Assembly: GCA_021740175.1 (NCBI GenBank)
Contig: JAIPAH010000015.1
Location: 1 to 35,534, forward strand
Length of the DNA: 35,534 bases
From: Bacteroidales bacterium
Lineage (GTDB): Bacteria; Bacteroidota; Bacteroidia; Bacteroidales; JAIPAH01
Reading direction: 5' to 3'
Under the pieces are notes generated by a model. The model worked only from the letters and a program-made list of their open reading frames with translations. It was not told the DNA's origin and did not search any database. Below, piece after piece: positions 1 through 8,177 of this stretch. The position numbers and the translations under genes are program-made. How positions within the stretch are numbered: the first letter of the stretch is position 1; each line of letters starts with the position of its first letter.

Positions 1-647
1 CTTGTGGTTTGAGCGCAAACAACCACATCGTCCCTTCCATTCCCGTCCACGTCACCACAGGTTATATCACTTGGGTATGAATCTTCTATTTCATGATATT
101 CCGGGGCGGAGAAACCTCCTGTACCGTCATTATATAAAACACCCCAAAACTGGCCATTACCAGAAACCACCACGATATCATTGAAGGAATTTCCGTTAAT
201 GTCTCCATAGTTCATGGAATTAAAAGTCTCATTGGTATTGAGGGAGTAGTCATTATAGGAATTAAAATCTCCTTCTTCATTATAAATTATTCTTATGTAT
301 CGTTCGGCATCACCTGATGTAAAATCCGAATGAAAGGAAACAATATCCGGAAGTGTGTCATTATTAATATTAATGAGCTGTATATTTTCTTGGTAACCAC
401 AAAAAACCATTGAAGTGTCATCAATATTAAAATATCCATTATCATTATTTTCTAAAACTGATATTGTTGGATTTGAATCTTCCCAGGCTGTTTTATGCCC
501 CACCACAATATCCTGATCCCCGTCGTGATCGATATCACCTGCGGTCACGCTGTAGGCAGCACGTGGTATGTTGTAGTTGCTTCGGTTATCCCCGGTTTTG
601 AAGGCGAGAATTGTAAGTACCGTTAGTAGTAAGATGAGTTTTTTCAT
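1..647 (-). CDS. FG-GAP/VCBS repeat secreted protein (N-terminal part, cut by window edge)
   Basis: This is a reading frame open from an ATG at 647 to the window edge, so only about the first 215 residues are visible. It begins MKKLILLLTVLTILAF, a hydrophobic signal-like segment. It then contains calcium-binding-like loops of the FG-GAP/VCBS type: DIDHDGDQDIVVG near residue 40, DINGNSFNDIVVV near 150 and DVDGNGRDDVVVC near 205. Such repeats build a seven-bladed propeller in secreted or surface proteins, and no enzymatic role can be assigned. Unlike the other secreted proteins here, there is no clear Ala/Ser-Gln cleavage site. The C-terminus, where a T9SS sorting domain would be expected, lies outside the window. 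Confidence 0.75.
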   Translation of the reverse strand, partial: MKKLILLLTVLTILAFKTGDNRSNYNIPRAAYSVTAGDIDHDGDQDIVVGHKTAWEDSNPTISVLENNDNGYFNIDDTSMVFCGYQENIQLININNDTLPDIVSFHSDFTSGDAERYIRIIYNEEGDFNSYNDYSLNTNETFNSMNYGDINGNSFNDIVVVSGNGQFWGVLYNDGTGGFSAPEYHEIEDSYPSDITCGDVDGNGRDDVVVCAQTT

Positions 648-895
648 GTTATTTGGTTTTTGAGATTTTTGTCATAAGGTTCTTTCTGTATTGCTTTTCG
701 CTAAAATCCCCTTCATACCCTCTAAGAAACGTATGATTTTAAAGGTATCCCATGAATATGTTATAGTGGTCTGCACCATAATTTCGGTATATTCGTTTCT
801 TATCTCGCCGCTCAGCGATATAAAAAGTATTTTCCCCGAAACATTGCGCTCATTGTTGAAGATGTACCGATGAATGACCTATCTTTTCTCCAATG

Positions 896-931
896 TTCCT
901 GCTTAAATCGCTCAGGGGGTTTAAGCCGGAA
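896..931. repeat. Imperfect hairpin
   Basis: TTCC-T-GCTTAAA (896-907) can pair with TTTAAGC-C-GGAA (920-931). This gives 11 pairs with one mismatch around a 12-nt loop. Neither strand has a following T tract, so a simple intrinsic terminator is not well supported. It could be an RNA leader element for the FG-GAP gene or a repeat remnant. Confidence 0.35.
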
Positions 932-1201
932 GGGTGCCGTTCAGTTTTATTTCATCGATAAGACTAATATAAAAACAATATCATCAAAAAGTAAGTAAAA
1001 TTGGGTTTTTATTAGAAAGTTTTTGTGAATTTGTTTCTTCCCATTGAATAATGCAGGAAGCATAAGGAAGACCAAAAAACTTCGGGTCAATCAAAGCAAA
1101 ATGCCTATTCGATAATTCCCGGTTGGGATGCTCTTTGTATTAATTGAGCTACCATGGGTTCTTCGGGAGTAAGCGATTATGGCTCGATGTGCGGTAAAAG
1201 A

Positions 1202-1353
1202 TTTCACGCAAAGGGCGCAGAGTGCAAGAACACGCTGAGAACGCAGGGGAAGAAGATATGAGCGGTGAGTAGTGAGTGTGTGAGAAGAATTCATGGGTGA
1301 AAAAAGATATTACGGCGAGCGCAAGGAGGAAGAATACGCTGAGCACGCAAAGA
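1202..1353. repeat. Degenerate ACGCTGAGnACGCA intergenic repeat, two copies
   Basis: AAGAACACGCTGAGAACGCAGGG (1226-1248) recurs as a near copy at 1330-1352, with about 19 of 23 bases identical. The first copy is preceded by TTTCACGCAAAGGGCGCAG (1202-1220). The region reads as a chain of short 'ACGCAAAG / CGCAGAG / ACGCTGAG' units. From memory, repeats of this look occur between genes in many environmental bacterial genomes. Their origin is not something I can name from sequence. Both strands give short open frames that are just translations of the repeat. Confidence 0.5.
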
Positions 1354-1415
1354 AAAACAGCCGAAGATATTTTGCTCTCCGACTGCTTTTTTTTGGTAAC
1401 TGATATTGAACGCTA

Positions 1416-3776
1416 TTAATAAACCATCACTTTCTTCAGTTTTGATTGCGAATCATCCTGATAGGTTATCCTGACATAATAAATCCCGGCTTCAAGGTTA
1501 TTTAAGTCCACTTGCTGTTTTTCTCCATTAAAGGGGACCTGTTTGACTCTTGAACCGATACTGTTGAATAACTGCATATTTTGCGGTGTTTTAGCACTAT
1601 TAACTTCCACTGTAAACATTGTCCTTGCCGGATTGGGGAAAACGGTAATGTCACCTGATGCAGTAGCCGCATTCAATGTATTCCCGGTAGCCGTTTGTGA
1701 AAGAACTTTCACTTCAACATCATCAAAATAAAAGCCATCTTCTGTAACGCCCTGGTCACTAACTAAAATGAAACGAATAAGAATTTCCTCTCCTATAAAT
1801 TCATTCAGGTTGATTTCTTCTAAAACCCAATCATCCTGCACCCCGTCATAAAGAGGCTCACCTTCTTCCTGGCTGGAAGTGCCGGTTGAAGTGTATTGTC
1901 CGCTAAGAGGGGTCCAACTTTCTCCATCATCGGCCGACACCTGGACCTGGACATAATCATACCCGGATTCGATTTCCCATCGTGCTCTAAAGCTAAATTG
2001 TGCATAAATCACTTCAGACAAATCAATCGTTTCATCCAATGTTATGGAAGAAAATGTATAATTATCATAGTTGCCATCAGGCGAATCCGTTATGCTATAG
2101 GGTTCTGAAAAGTATGACTCATCGGTGATATCCCAATCTTCCGTATCCCATCCTGAAATCGTATTGCAGCTGTCGGAGATTATAATAACGGGCTCTCCAT
2201 AAAACTTGGTTAATGTATCACTTTCTTCATAATCTCCATTGTCAATGGTTAATGCATATTTGATGCTATCGCCGCTAACTATATTATCAGCGAGCGTATA
2301 GGAGATCGAATCGGAAATAGTCTCCATCAACTCCAGGTTGGAATATTCCTTAGGATCTCCGACTGAAGCAATATTATCATTCAACGGTTCCACTGATACG
2401 GTATATGTATCGCCTTCTTCAAGTCCCAATCTCCTGACATCAAAATGAAAATAACCGGTCTCTTCTTCAATAATGGTTGGCGTTTTATCATAGGCTGTAG
2501 CATAATTGCCGGTAAATTTAGTAGCCAGAATATTCATCAACAAGTTTTCCTGGCATTGCGGGATGATCTGATCCGATGCCGGCCAGAAACCTTCATCATC
2601 TCCTCCCACTTCCGGGGTAAAAGACATGATTTTATTCTTGGTTTCCTGTTCGCCATACATCCAGTCATCCGAAGCACCGTTGGTAGGATAAATGGTGGTG
2701 CTTCCCGGGCCATAAGTATAGTTATTTACCTGGGTCATTTTTTCTGAATAGGCAGCCAGTAATTCATCATCTTCGCATGGTTCTTCAGTATATCCCCATG
2801 TATATAGCAACAGGTCGCTATAGGTATGGTAATTTATTGCAAATCCGAATTCATGGTTCTCACAAAACTGCTTGACGATCTGAGTTTCGGGTTCGGAGAA
2901 GGCAGAGTCACCGCGGTAAGTTTGATCCCATGGATTCGGCGAGGAACCATTGTCATCGTAGCCCCACATATACCCGTAATTTCGGTTAAGATCAACACCC
3001 ACGGCGGCACTCCCATCGATCTCGCGGCGGTTTTTTCGCCACATACCACCGCCATCCGGATTATTTTCTTCATTATAAATATACCCATCGGGATTCACGC
3101 ATGGGGCAAAGTAAATTTCCGTATTATCTACGATATTCTGAATTTCAGGATCATTTTCATAATTCTCCAGCAAATGATACATATAAAAAACCAAAACCAT
3201 CATACCACCCGGTTCGCGGGCATGATGCAATCCCGTAAAAAATATTTCCGGCTCTTCTTCCGATTCACCGGGATTATCTGAAATTTTGGTATAATAAAGC
3301 GGTCTCCCCTCTATCGAAGTTCCCCCCGGCATTGTATCCCTTTCAGTAATCAAATCGGGATAATCGGTAGCCATAGTATCCAGCTCGGCCAGCATCTCAT
3401 CATATGTCAAAAAACCACCCATTGAGCCGAGATTAAAACCATCGGGAACAGGCACATCCATCTCCCGGGCTTTCTGTTGGATTTGGGCTCTTGTCACCTG
3501 CTTACTTCGTTCTGCATAAAACTCACTGACATCATCAATGAGCAATTCATAATCAATTCCGGCCTCTTCAAGCTTTTGGAGGTTACGCTGATTAAATTCA
3601 CCGATGAATGTGGATTTATCAGCCATATAACCTGCATCCATTGGTAAGCCCAATTTGGCCATATTTTCCATTGTATTTTCCTGGATCGGAACTTCCACCC
3701 GTGAATAAGTTCCGGGCTGGGCTTGCATTATCACTGCAGCAGCCACCGCTATAAGAGTAAGTAAATATTTTCGCAT
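1416..3776 (-). CDS. Secreted M14 zinc carboxypeptidase with T9SS sorting domain
   Basis: This 786-residue protein should cleave C-terminal residues from peptides outside the cell. Residues 1-19 form a signal peptide with likely cleavage MQA|QPGT, leaving N-terminal Gln. The M14 domain (about 120-425) keeps the zinc ligands H185 and E188 in HAREP, substrate-binding N264-R265 in DLNRN, the third ligand H317 in YHTYS and the catalytic glutamate E389 in FTPEVGG. A jelly-roll or MAM-like domain of the kind attached to secreted proteases follows at about 545-700. A T9SS type A sorting domain (712-786) starts VFPNPA and ends in KKVMVY. The gene starts 69 bp downstream of gldD on the same strand and could be read from the same transcript. 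Substrate preference (A/B type, or gamma-D-Glu peptides) cannot be told from sequence. Confidence 0.9.
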   Translation of the reverse strand: MRKYLLTLIAVAAAVIMQAQPGTYSRVEVPIQENTMENMAKLGLPMDAGYMADKSTFIGEFNQRNLQKLEEAGIDYELLIDDVSEFYAERSKQVTRAQIQQKAREMDVPVPDGFNLGSMGGFLTYDEMLAELDTMATDYPDLITERDTMPGGTSIEGRPLYYTKISDNPGESEEEPEIFFTGLHHAREPGGMMVLVFYMYHLLENYENDPEIQNIVDNTEIYFAPCVNPDGYIYNEENNPDGGGMWRKNRREIDGSAAVGVDLNRNYGYMWGYDDNGSSPNPWDQTYRGDSAFSEPETQIVKQFCENHEFGFAINYHTYSDLLLYTWGYTEEPCEDDELLAAYSEKMTQVNNYTYGPGSTTIYPTNGASDDWMYGEQETKNKIMSFTPEVGGDDEGFWPASDQIIPQCQENLLMNILATKFTGNYATAYDKTPTIIEEETGYFHFDVRRLGLEEGDTYTVSVEPLNDNIASVGDPKEYSNLELMETISDSISYTLADNIVSGDSIKYALTIDNGDYEESDTLTKFYGEPVIIISDSCNTISGWDTEDWDITDESYFSEPYSITDSPDGNYDNYTFSSITLDETIDLSEVIYAQFSFRARWEIESGYDYVQVQVSADDGESWTPLSGQYTSTGTSSQEEGEPLYDGVQDDWVLEEINLNEFIGEEILIRFILVSDQGVTEDGFYFDDVEVKVLSQTATGNTLNAATASGDITVFPNPARTMFTVEVNSAKTPQNMQLFNSIGSRVKQVPFNGEKQQVDLNNLEAGIYYVRITYQDDSQSKLKKVMVY

Positions 3777-3845
3777 AATATTTCGATTTATTTTAATGTT
3801 AAGACATTCATTTAATTATTGGCGTTGCATGAGAAAATCTTGTTT

Positions 3846-4457
3846 CTAAAAATCTTCTCTCCATTTAATGGTTTTAATAAAGTGATGCATGTCCTCTCTT
3901 ACATGCTCTATCACAGGAGCTAAAGAATCATTGTTGGGTTCGTGCATGAAATAGAGCGCACCTCTGAGAAAATGTTGTGTGCTGTCGGTAATGAAAAACT
4001 GGTAGGGCGAGGCCGCTCCTGCGCCCGAAATTTCCCATGTAATTCCAAAAACATCCCTATTCCTGTCGGTGATGACTCGCTCTTCGATGGCAGAAGCCTT
4101 GGGTATATGTTTATCCACAAATTCATGGCTATCATTTATCAATTCTCCGAGGTTGTCATCCAAACTTCTGTAAGAAAAATATACGGTCCCGTTATAGTCG
4201 GGATACCTGACATTAAACCAATACTTTTTGTTCAAATCCGGGCCTTCTGTTTGTATTTCAGTATATTCAGGATATTCAAAAGTAAAAGGAAAAGAAGTAT
4301 CAAATTTTTGGTATTGGTGTTCAGGCAAATCAATACGATGATATCCTTTGGGTTTGGGTGTATAATCATTGTCTGTGCAAGCTCCCATTACTATCAGGAA
4401 AGGGAGCAGTAATTTAATCAAAAGCACTTTGTTCATCGGCAATCTGTACATCTTCAT
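3846..4457 (-). CDS. gldD: GldD, gliding motility/T9SS-associated lipoprotein
   Basis: This 203-residue protein has a lipoprotein signal ending VMGAC, with C27 as the lipidated cysteine. Family-typical stretches follow: YTPKPKGYHRIDLP near residue 32 and TQHFLRGALYF near 160. GldD is required for gliding and T9SS-dependent surface functions in Flavobacterium, but its biochemical role is unclear. It follows gldE directly and overlaps its end by 44 bp, the arrangement conserved across the phylum, so the two are probably co-translated. An internal ATG (position 4436, residue 8) would give a normal 20-residue lipoprotein signal and is a plausible alternative start. The longer start has AGGA a few bases upstream. 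Confidence 0.93.
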   Translation of the reverse strand: MKMYRLPMNKVLLIKLLLPFLIVMGACTDNDYTPKPKGYHRIDLPEHQYQKFDTSFPFTFEYPEYTEIQTEGPDLNKKYWFNVRYPDYNGTVYFSYRSLDDNLGELINDSHEFVDKHIPKASAIEERVITDRNRDVFGITWEISGAGAASPYQFFITDSTQHFLRGALYFMHEPNNDSLAPVIEHVREDMHHFIKTIKWREDF

Positions 4458-5781
4458 CGATCCTAACTTTCACTTTAATAATTCGTCTTTTATCAACTTG
4501 TTGTATGGTAAACGAAAAACCATTGATTTTAATATCCTTCCCTTTATTGGGAATCTCTCCTTCATGTTCGAGAATAAGTCCGGCAATGGTATCCGATTCT
4601 CCTTTAAACTCTTCAAAATGGCGATTGTCCACGCCGGTCACCTTACAAAAATCATTCAGGGGAGTTTTAGCCTCGAAGATGTAGTTTCGCCGGTCTATTT
4701 TTTGGTAATCAGCAATATCTTCCACATTATCAAATTCATCACTAATCTCCCCGACGATTTCTTCAATAATGTCCTCCAGCGTAATAATACCGGAAGTTCC
4801 TCCATATTCATCAACCACCATAGCCAAATGAATCTTTTTCCCTTGAAATTCCTGCAAAAGATCGCTGATAGGTTTATTCTGAGGGACATAATAGGCTTCA
4901 CGTAAAAGACTTTGCCATCTGAATGATTTCTTTTCGAGATGGGGGAGCAAATCTTTGATATAAAGAATACCCTGAATCTTATCAAAGTTTTCTTTATAGA
5001 CAGGAATCCTTGAATAGCCCGAATTAATAACTAATTGCAACACTTTCTCAAACGAAGTATTATATTCTATGGCGGTAATATCCACCCGGCTTTTCATGAT
5101 TTCACGTACCAGCGTATCACTAAAACGGACAATGCCTTTAAGAATATTTTTTTCCTTTACTTGCTCGGGTTCATTAGAAGCAATATCAATAGCTTCGGAA
5201 ATGTCGTCAATGGAAATATTCATTTTTTTCCGGCTTATTTTTCTATCCACCAGATTTGTTGAATTGACCAGCAATGAGCTAAACTGATAAAATATTTTGA
5301 TCAACCAATTAATGGGCACAGCCATCATTGTAGCAAATTTCACGGGTTTTTGTTTAGCTATCATTTTGGGGATAATCTCCCCGAAAATTAAAAGCAGCGA
5401 AGAGATCAATACGATCTGTATAAGAAAAGTCAACCATACTGAACCGCCGAAATCAAATATGTGGGAGGTTACAAAAACCGAAACCAAGACAATTGCCACA
5501 TTGATGAAATTGTTGGTAATAAGAATAGTGGCCAGCAATCGCCTGGGTCGCTCCAAATGTTCGACGATCAAGCGATTTCTCTCCCCTTTTTCTGTGCGAA
5601 TATTTTTCAGGGATTGAGGGGCAAGTGAAAAAAAAGCCACCTCCGAACCTGATACGAGTGCTGAAAAGAACAGTAGAACAATAACAATTACCGTTCCCGC
5701 AATCACTTCCATCGAAAAAGATTTAGATATCGCTGCATCAAGAATAACCGGCAAATAGGACAAAGAGTCAGGATCTTCCAA
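4414..5781 (-). CDS. gldE: GldE, CNNM/CorC-type membrane protein
   Basis: This 455-residue protein has an N-terminal transmembrane region of the DUF21/CNNM type (about 20-190, including the SGSEVAFFSL segment). Two CBS domains follow at about 210-345 (ending LEDIIEEIVGEI), then a C-terminal CorC/HlyC transporter-associated domain (about 365-445). Family members elsewhere are linked to Mg or other cation efflux. GldE was defined in Flavobacterium by its link with GldD, since extra GldE suppresses some gldD defects. Position between ssb and gldD fixes the assignment. A TACCTTTG promoter box lies 27 bp upstream, so gldE-gldD may be transcribed independently of ssb. Confidence 0.93.
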   Translation of the reverse strand: MEDPDSLSYLPVILDAAISKSFSMEVIAGTVIVIVLLFFSALVSGSEVAFFSLAPQSLKNIRTEKGERNRLIVEHLERPRRLLATILITNNFINVAIVLVSVFVTSHIFDFGGSVWLTFLIQIVLISSLLLIFGEIIPKMIAKQKPVKFATMMAVPINWLIKIFYQFSSLLVNSTNLVDRKISRKKMNISIDDISEAIDIASNEPEQVKEKNILKGIVRFSDTLVREIMKSRVDITAIEYNTSFEKVLQLVINSGYSRIPVYKENFDKIQGILYIKDLLPHLEKKSFRWQSLLREAYYVPQNKPISDLLQEFQGKKIHLAMVVDEYGGTSGIITLEDIIEEIVGEISDEFDNVEDIADYQKIDRRNYIFEAKTPLNDFCKVTGVDNRHFEEFKGESDTIAGLILEHEGEIPNKGKDIKINGFSFTIQQVDKRRIIKVKVRIDEDVQIADEQSAFD

Positions 5782-5807
5782 TTTTAAAATTTTAGTTTAC
5801 CTTATTG

Positions 5808-5815
5808 CAAAGGTA
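5808..5815 (-). promoter_or_regulatory. -7 box TACCTTTG upstream of gldE
   Basis: The minus strand reads TACCTTTG, a full match to the Bacteroidota -7 consensus TAnnTTTG, 27 bp before the gldE ATG. I found no convincing -33 TTTG at the usual spacing. Confidence 0.5.
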
Positions 5816-5937
5816 AATATTTTTATAGCCGTAAAAAAGAAACGTATAAAAACCATTAATCATCCTTAGGCACATCTCACCAACATGCTGCAGAGATTAA
5901 CAGCTTTTATACGTTACACATTTCTCATTAAAAAATT

Positions 5938-6378
5938 CTAAAACGGGAGGTCATCATCACCGGCAGCTTCTTCTGCCTGTCCTTCCTGCGGGCTGCTTTC
6001 CCGGGTGCCGGAAGGCGAGGCAGCAGATTGCTGTTCACCGGAAGAAGATTTCTTCCCTAACATAGTCATATTATTACCGACCACTTCGGTAATATACTTA
6101 GTAACACCGTCCTTTTCATAGGAGCGGGTTTGCAGGCGACCTTCGATATAGATTTGGTCACCTTTGTGAAGATACTGTTCTGCAATTTCGGCAAGCCTTC
6201 GCCATAAGACGATACGATGCCATTCGGTACGTTCCTGTCTGTTCCCGTCCTTGTCGCGGTAATATTCCGTAGTAGCTATAGGTAAATTGGCTACGGCATT
6301 TCCACTTTCAAGATGCTTTACTTCGGGGTCGGCTCCAAGATTGCCGATCAGGATTACTTTGTTAATTCCATTGGCCAT
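5938..6378 (-). CDS. ssb: Single-stranded DNA-binding protein
   Basis: This 146-residue SSB has an OB fold at about residues 4-107, starting [16 protein letters not shown], with the conserved EWHRIVLW and [16 protein letters not shown] segments. It ends in a short Ser/Gly/Glu-rich linker and the acidic tip DDDLPF, the docking peptide for replication and repair partners. It coats single-stranded DNA as a tetramer. The gene lies between mutY (61 bp upstream) and gldE, a Bacteroidota-typical order. It has its own -7 box. Confidence 0.97.
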   Translation of the reverse strand: MANGINKVILIGNLGADPEVKHLESGNAVANLPIATTEYYRDKDGNRQERTEWHRIVLWRRLAEIAEQYLHKGDQIYIEGRLQTRSYEKDGVTKYITEVVGNNMTMLGKKSSSGEQQSAASPSGTRESSPQEGQAEEAAGDDDLPF

Positions 6379-6405
6379 AGGCTAAAATTTTAAATTAGGG
6401 TCACC

Positions 6406-6413
6406 CAAATATA
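6406..6413 (-). promoter_or_regulatory. -7 box TATATTTG upstream of ssb
   Basis: The minus strand reads TATATTTG, matching TAnnTTTG, 28 bp before the ssb ATG in the short mutY-ssb gap. Confidence 0.5.
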
Positions 6414-6439
6414 ACACATTCTGCTTTGCCCAACAATTT

Positions 6440-7537
6440 TTATTCATTTTTTTTTTCGTATTCTGCAAAATTTTCCTGAAGAAAGGCATCAATCAAGCGT
6501 GGGAAAGGATATTGATGAACATTTCTCTTTTCATCCTTAATAATACCATTTACCGAGGAATCCGGCTCCAATAAATTATCGATATTTACTTCCCAAAAAT
6601 AAGTATGCAAGGTCTGGTGACTAAGCTGATGCTTTTTTTTATCCGATTTCCGGTTGAGGGAGCGATAATTCTCACCAATCAATTTTCTCCATTCCCGGGT
6701 GTTAATCAATTCTTCGGGAGACAAAGGTCTTTCCGATTCAATCAAGGGAAAGTCATACAGGTTTTTCCAAATATCGGCGTTGTTAGACCGCTTGCGTAAA
6801 TAGAGATGCCGGTGGTCGCTATTTTGTATCACAAGGTAATTCAGAAAACGATCCCGCGGCTTTTTCTTTGGCTTTTTAGCGGGAAGCTGATCCACATTCT
6901 TATTGGCAAATGCCAGGCAATGTTGCTGAAGAGGACAGGTCTCGCATTTCGGATTTTTGGGTGTACACCACACAGCACCAAATTCGATGAGGGCTTGATT
7001 AAATGTTCCGGGATTCTCTCCGGGTATCAGCTCTTGAGCTATTTTCTTTATTTTTTTATCGCCTGTACTCGTATCAATTTGATCATGTATCCCGAAGAGC
7101 CGGGCCAAAACTCTCTTGACATTGCCATCAACCGCTGTATAGGGCATCCCAAAAGAGAAGGAGGCGATGGCTCCGGCTGTGTATTCTCCGATTCCTTTCA
7201 GGGCAGAAATATTTTTGTAATCGGAAGGAAACTTCCCTCCAAAATTTTGAACAATCGTTTTAGCCGCCCGATGCATATTTCTCGCCCGCGAGTAATATCC
7301 CAAGCCTTGCCATACTTTCAACACATCCGTCTCTTCAGCTTGAGCCAACGCTTCCACATCGGGGAAGGCTTCCAAAAAATTATAAAAATAGTTAATCCCT
7401 TGGCTCACCCTTGTTTGCTGCAGAATTACTTCCGACACCCATATCTTATAGGGATCGCTTGTTCTCCGCCATGGCAAATCGCGCTTCTCCTTTTCATACC
7501 ACCCTATCAATTTTTTTACTATTGGATTCATAAACAT
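6440..7537 (-). CDS. mutY: A/G-specific adenine DNA glycosylase MutY
   Basis: This 365-residue protein removes adenine mispaired with 8-oxoguanine. The helix-hairpin-helix glycosylase domain carries catalytic E36 (VSEVILQQT), Y119 in the hairpin LKGIGEYT and D137 in VDGNVKRV. The [4Fe-4S] cluster cysteines C191, C198, C201 and C207 have the expected C-x6-C-x2-C-x5-C spacing. The C-terminal part (about 230-350) is the MutT-like 8-oxoG recognition domain, with HQTLHTYFWEV near 310. Length is normal. An ATG two codons in (7531) is an equally good start. It is divergent from the HU gene across a 133-bp AT-rich gap. Confidence 0.97.
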   Translation of the reverse strand: MFMNPIVKKLIGWYEKEKRDLPWRRTSDPYKIWVSEVILQQTRVSQGINYFYNFLEAFPDVEALAQAEETDVLKVWQGLGYYSRARNMHRAAKTIVQNFGGKFPSDYKNISALKGIGEYTAGAIASFSFGMPYTAVDGNVKRVLARLFGIHDQIDTSTGDKKIKKIAQELIPGENPGTFNQALIEFGAVWCTPKNPKCETCPLQQHCLAFANKNVDQLPAKKPKKKPRDRFLNYLVIQNSDHRHLYLRKRSNNADIWKNLYDFPLIESERPLSPEELINTREWRKLIGENYRSLNRKSDKKKHQLSHQTLHTYFWEVNIDNLLEPDSSVNGIIKDEKRNVHQYPFPRLIDAFLQENFAEYEKKNE

Positions 7538-7610
7538 TAGAATGAATTTATATTGAGTTCTTTAGCTAAAATTTAATTATAAGATTTTATAGCCATTTAA
7601 AAAAATCATT

Positions 7611-7618
7611 TATATTTG
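7611..7618 (+). promoter_or_regulatory. -7 box TATATTTG upstream of the HU gene
   Basis: TATATTTG matches TAnnTTTG, 53 bp before the HU ATG in a very AT-rich divergent gap. The -33 region is AT-rich without a clear TTTG. AAAGGA precedes the ATG by 6 bases. Confidence 0.5.
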
Positions 7619-7670
7619 CACTTCATTAGAAATCTAAAACTCAAAACTATAAAAAAAGAAAGGATACGTC

Positions 7671-7955
7671 ATGACAAAAGCAGAAGTTGTAGCCGAAGTT
7701 TCTAACAAAACAGGAATAGAAAAAGTTTCAGTACAAGCCATGGTAGAAGCTTTTATGGAAACAGTCAAAGGCTCTTTAACCAGTGGTGAAAATGTTTATC
7801 TGCGAGGTTTCGGAAGCTTTATTATTAAGCACCGGGCAGAAAAAACCGGAAGAAACATCTCAAAGAATACAACAATCACTATTCCTGCACACAACATACC
7901 TGCATTTAAACCTTCAAAAGGTTTTGTTAACGAGGTAAAAGAAAAAGTAAAATAA
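7671..7955 (+). CDS. HU-family DNA-binding protein
   Basis: This 94-residue protein is of usual HU length and bends and compacts DNA as a dimer. Residues 1-45 form the helical dimerisation part. LRGFGSFIIKHRAEKTGRN (about 43-61) leads into the flexible DNA-binding arm, with IPAHNIPAFKPSKGF closing the arm. The arm keeps the Pro of IPAF; the usual second NP is replaced by NI (GRNISKN). The gene for a tiny basic protein lies 20 bp downstream and is probably co-transcribed. Confidence 0.96.
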   Translation: MTKAEVVAEVSNKTGIEKVSVQAMVEAFMETVKGSLTSGENVYLRGFGSFIIKHRAEKTGRNISKNTTITIPAHNIPAFKPSKGFVNEVKEKVK

Positions 7956-7975
7956 TCCAGAAAAGCCATTAGATT

Positions 7976-8065
7976 ATGCCAAGCGGTAAAAAGAAAAGAC
8001 GTTACAAAATGTCTACGCACAAACGTAAAAAGCGTTTGCGGAAAAACAGACACAAGAAAAAGTAA
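7976..8065 (+). CDS. 29-residue basic protein, AURKAIP1/COX24 (mS38-like) type
   Basis: The protein starts MPSGKKKRRYKMSTHKRKK and ends RKNRHKKK. About 60% of its 29 residues are Lys, Arg or His. From memory this matches a small conserved Bacteroidota protein annotated as AURKAIP1/COX24 domain-containing. That family is related to the mitochondrial ribosomal protein mS38 and to actinobacterial bS22, so a role as a small ribosome-associated protein is likely. The gene sits 20 bp after the HU gene and just before a strong hairpin. It is too short for most ORF callers. The composition argues for RNA contact; the exact ribosomal site is unknown to me. Confidence 0.8.
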   Translation: MPSGKKKRRYKMSTHKRKKRLRKNRHKKK

Positions 8066-8074
8066 TTACTCAGG

Positions 8075-8109
8075 GGGTGTTATTATGAGCGTCACTCTTA
8101 ATAACACCC
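8075..8109 (+). terminator. Strong hairpin after HU / COX24-like genes
   Basis: GGGTGTTATTA (8075-8085) pairs perfectly with TAATAACACCC (8099-8109). An inner GAG/CTC pairing (8087-8089 with 8095-8097) adds to it. A weak T-rich stretch (TTAACTTTATT) follows. It separates the HU unit from the RNase gene. Confidence 0.7.
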
Positions 8110-8177
8110 TTAACTTTATTCTACCCAGAATAATTAATCTCTCCATTAGAGTAAAGCATATCAAAAATTAAATTATC

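Larger units (their letters stand above)
648..1415. other. 768-bp gene-free gap
   Basis: No credible gene is present. The small open frames here match no family and lack a recognisable initiation context. The gap holds an imperfect hairpin at 896-931 and a degenerate repeat at about 1202-1353, both listed separately. It separates the 3' end of the M14 gene from the start of the FG-GAP gene, so it should contain the FG-GAP promoter, but I see no clear TAnnTTTG box. Confidence 0.6.

Noticed and set aside
691-873. 60-residue plus-strand frame in the 648-1415 gap
   Set aside because: No ribosome-binding context, no domain and an unlikely composition; not supported as a gene.
1091-1346. Two short minus-strand frames (67 and 65 residues) in the gap
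   Set aside because: They overlap each other in different frames and consist of translated intergenic repeat.
6806-7540. 244-residue open frame on the plus strand opposite mutY
   Set aside because: It is antisense to a complete MutY with all catalytic and cluster residues. The translation has no recognisable domain.
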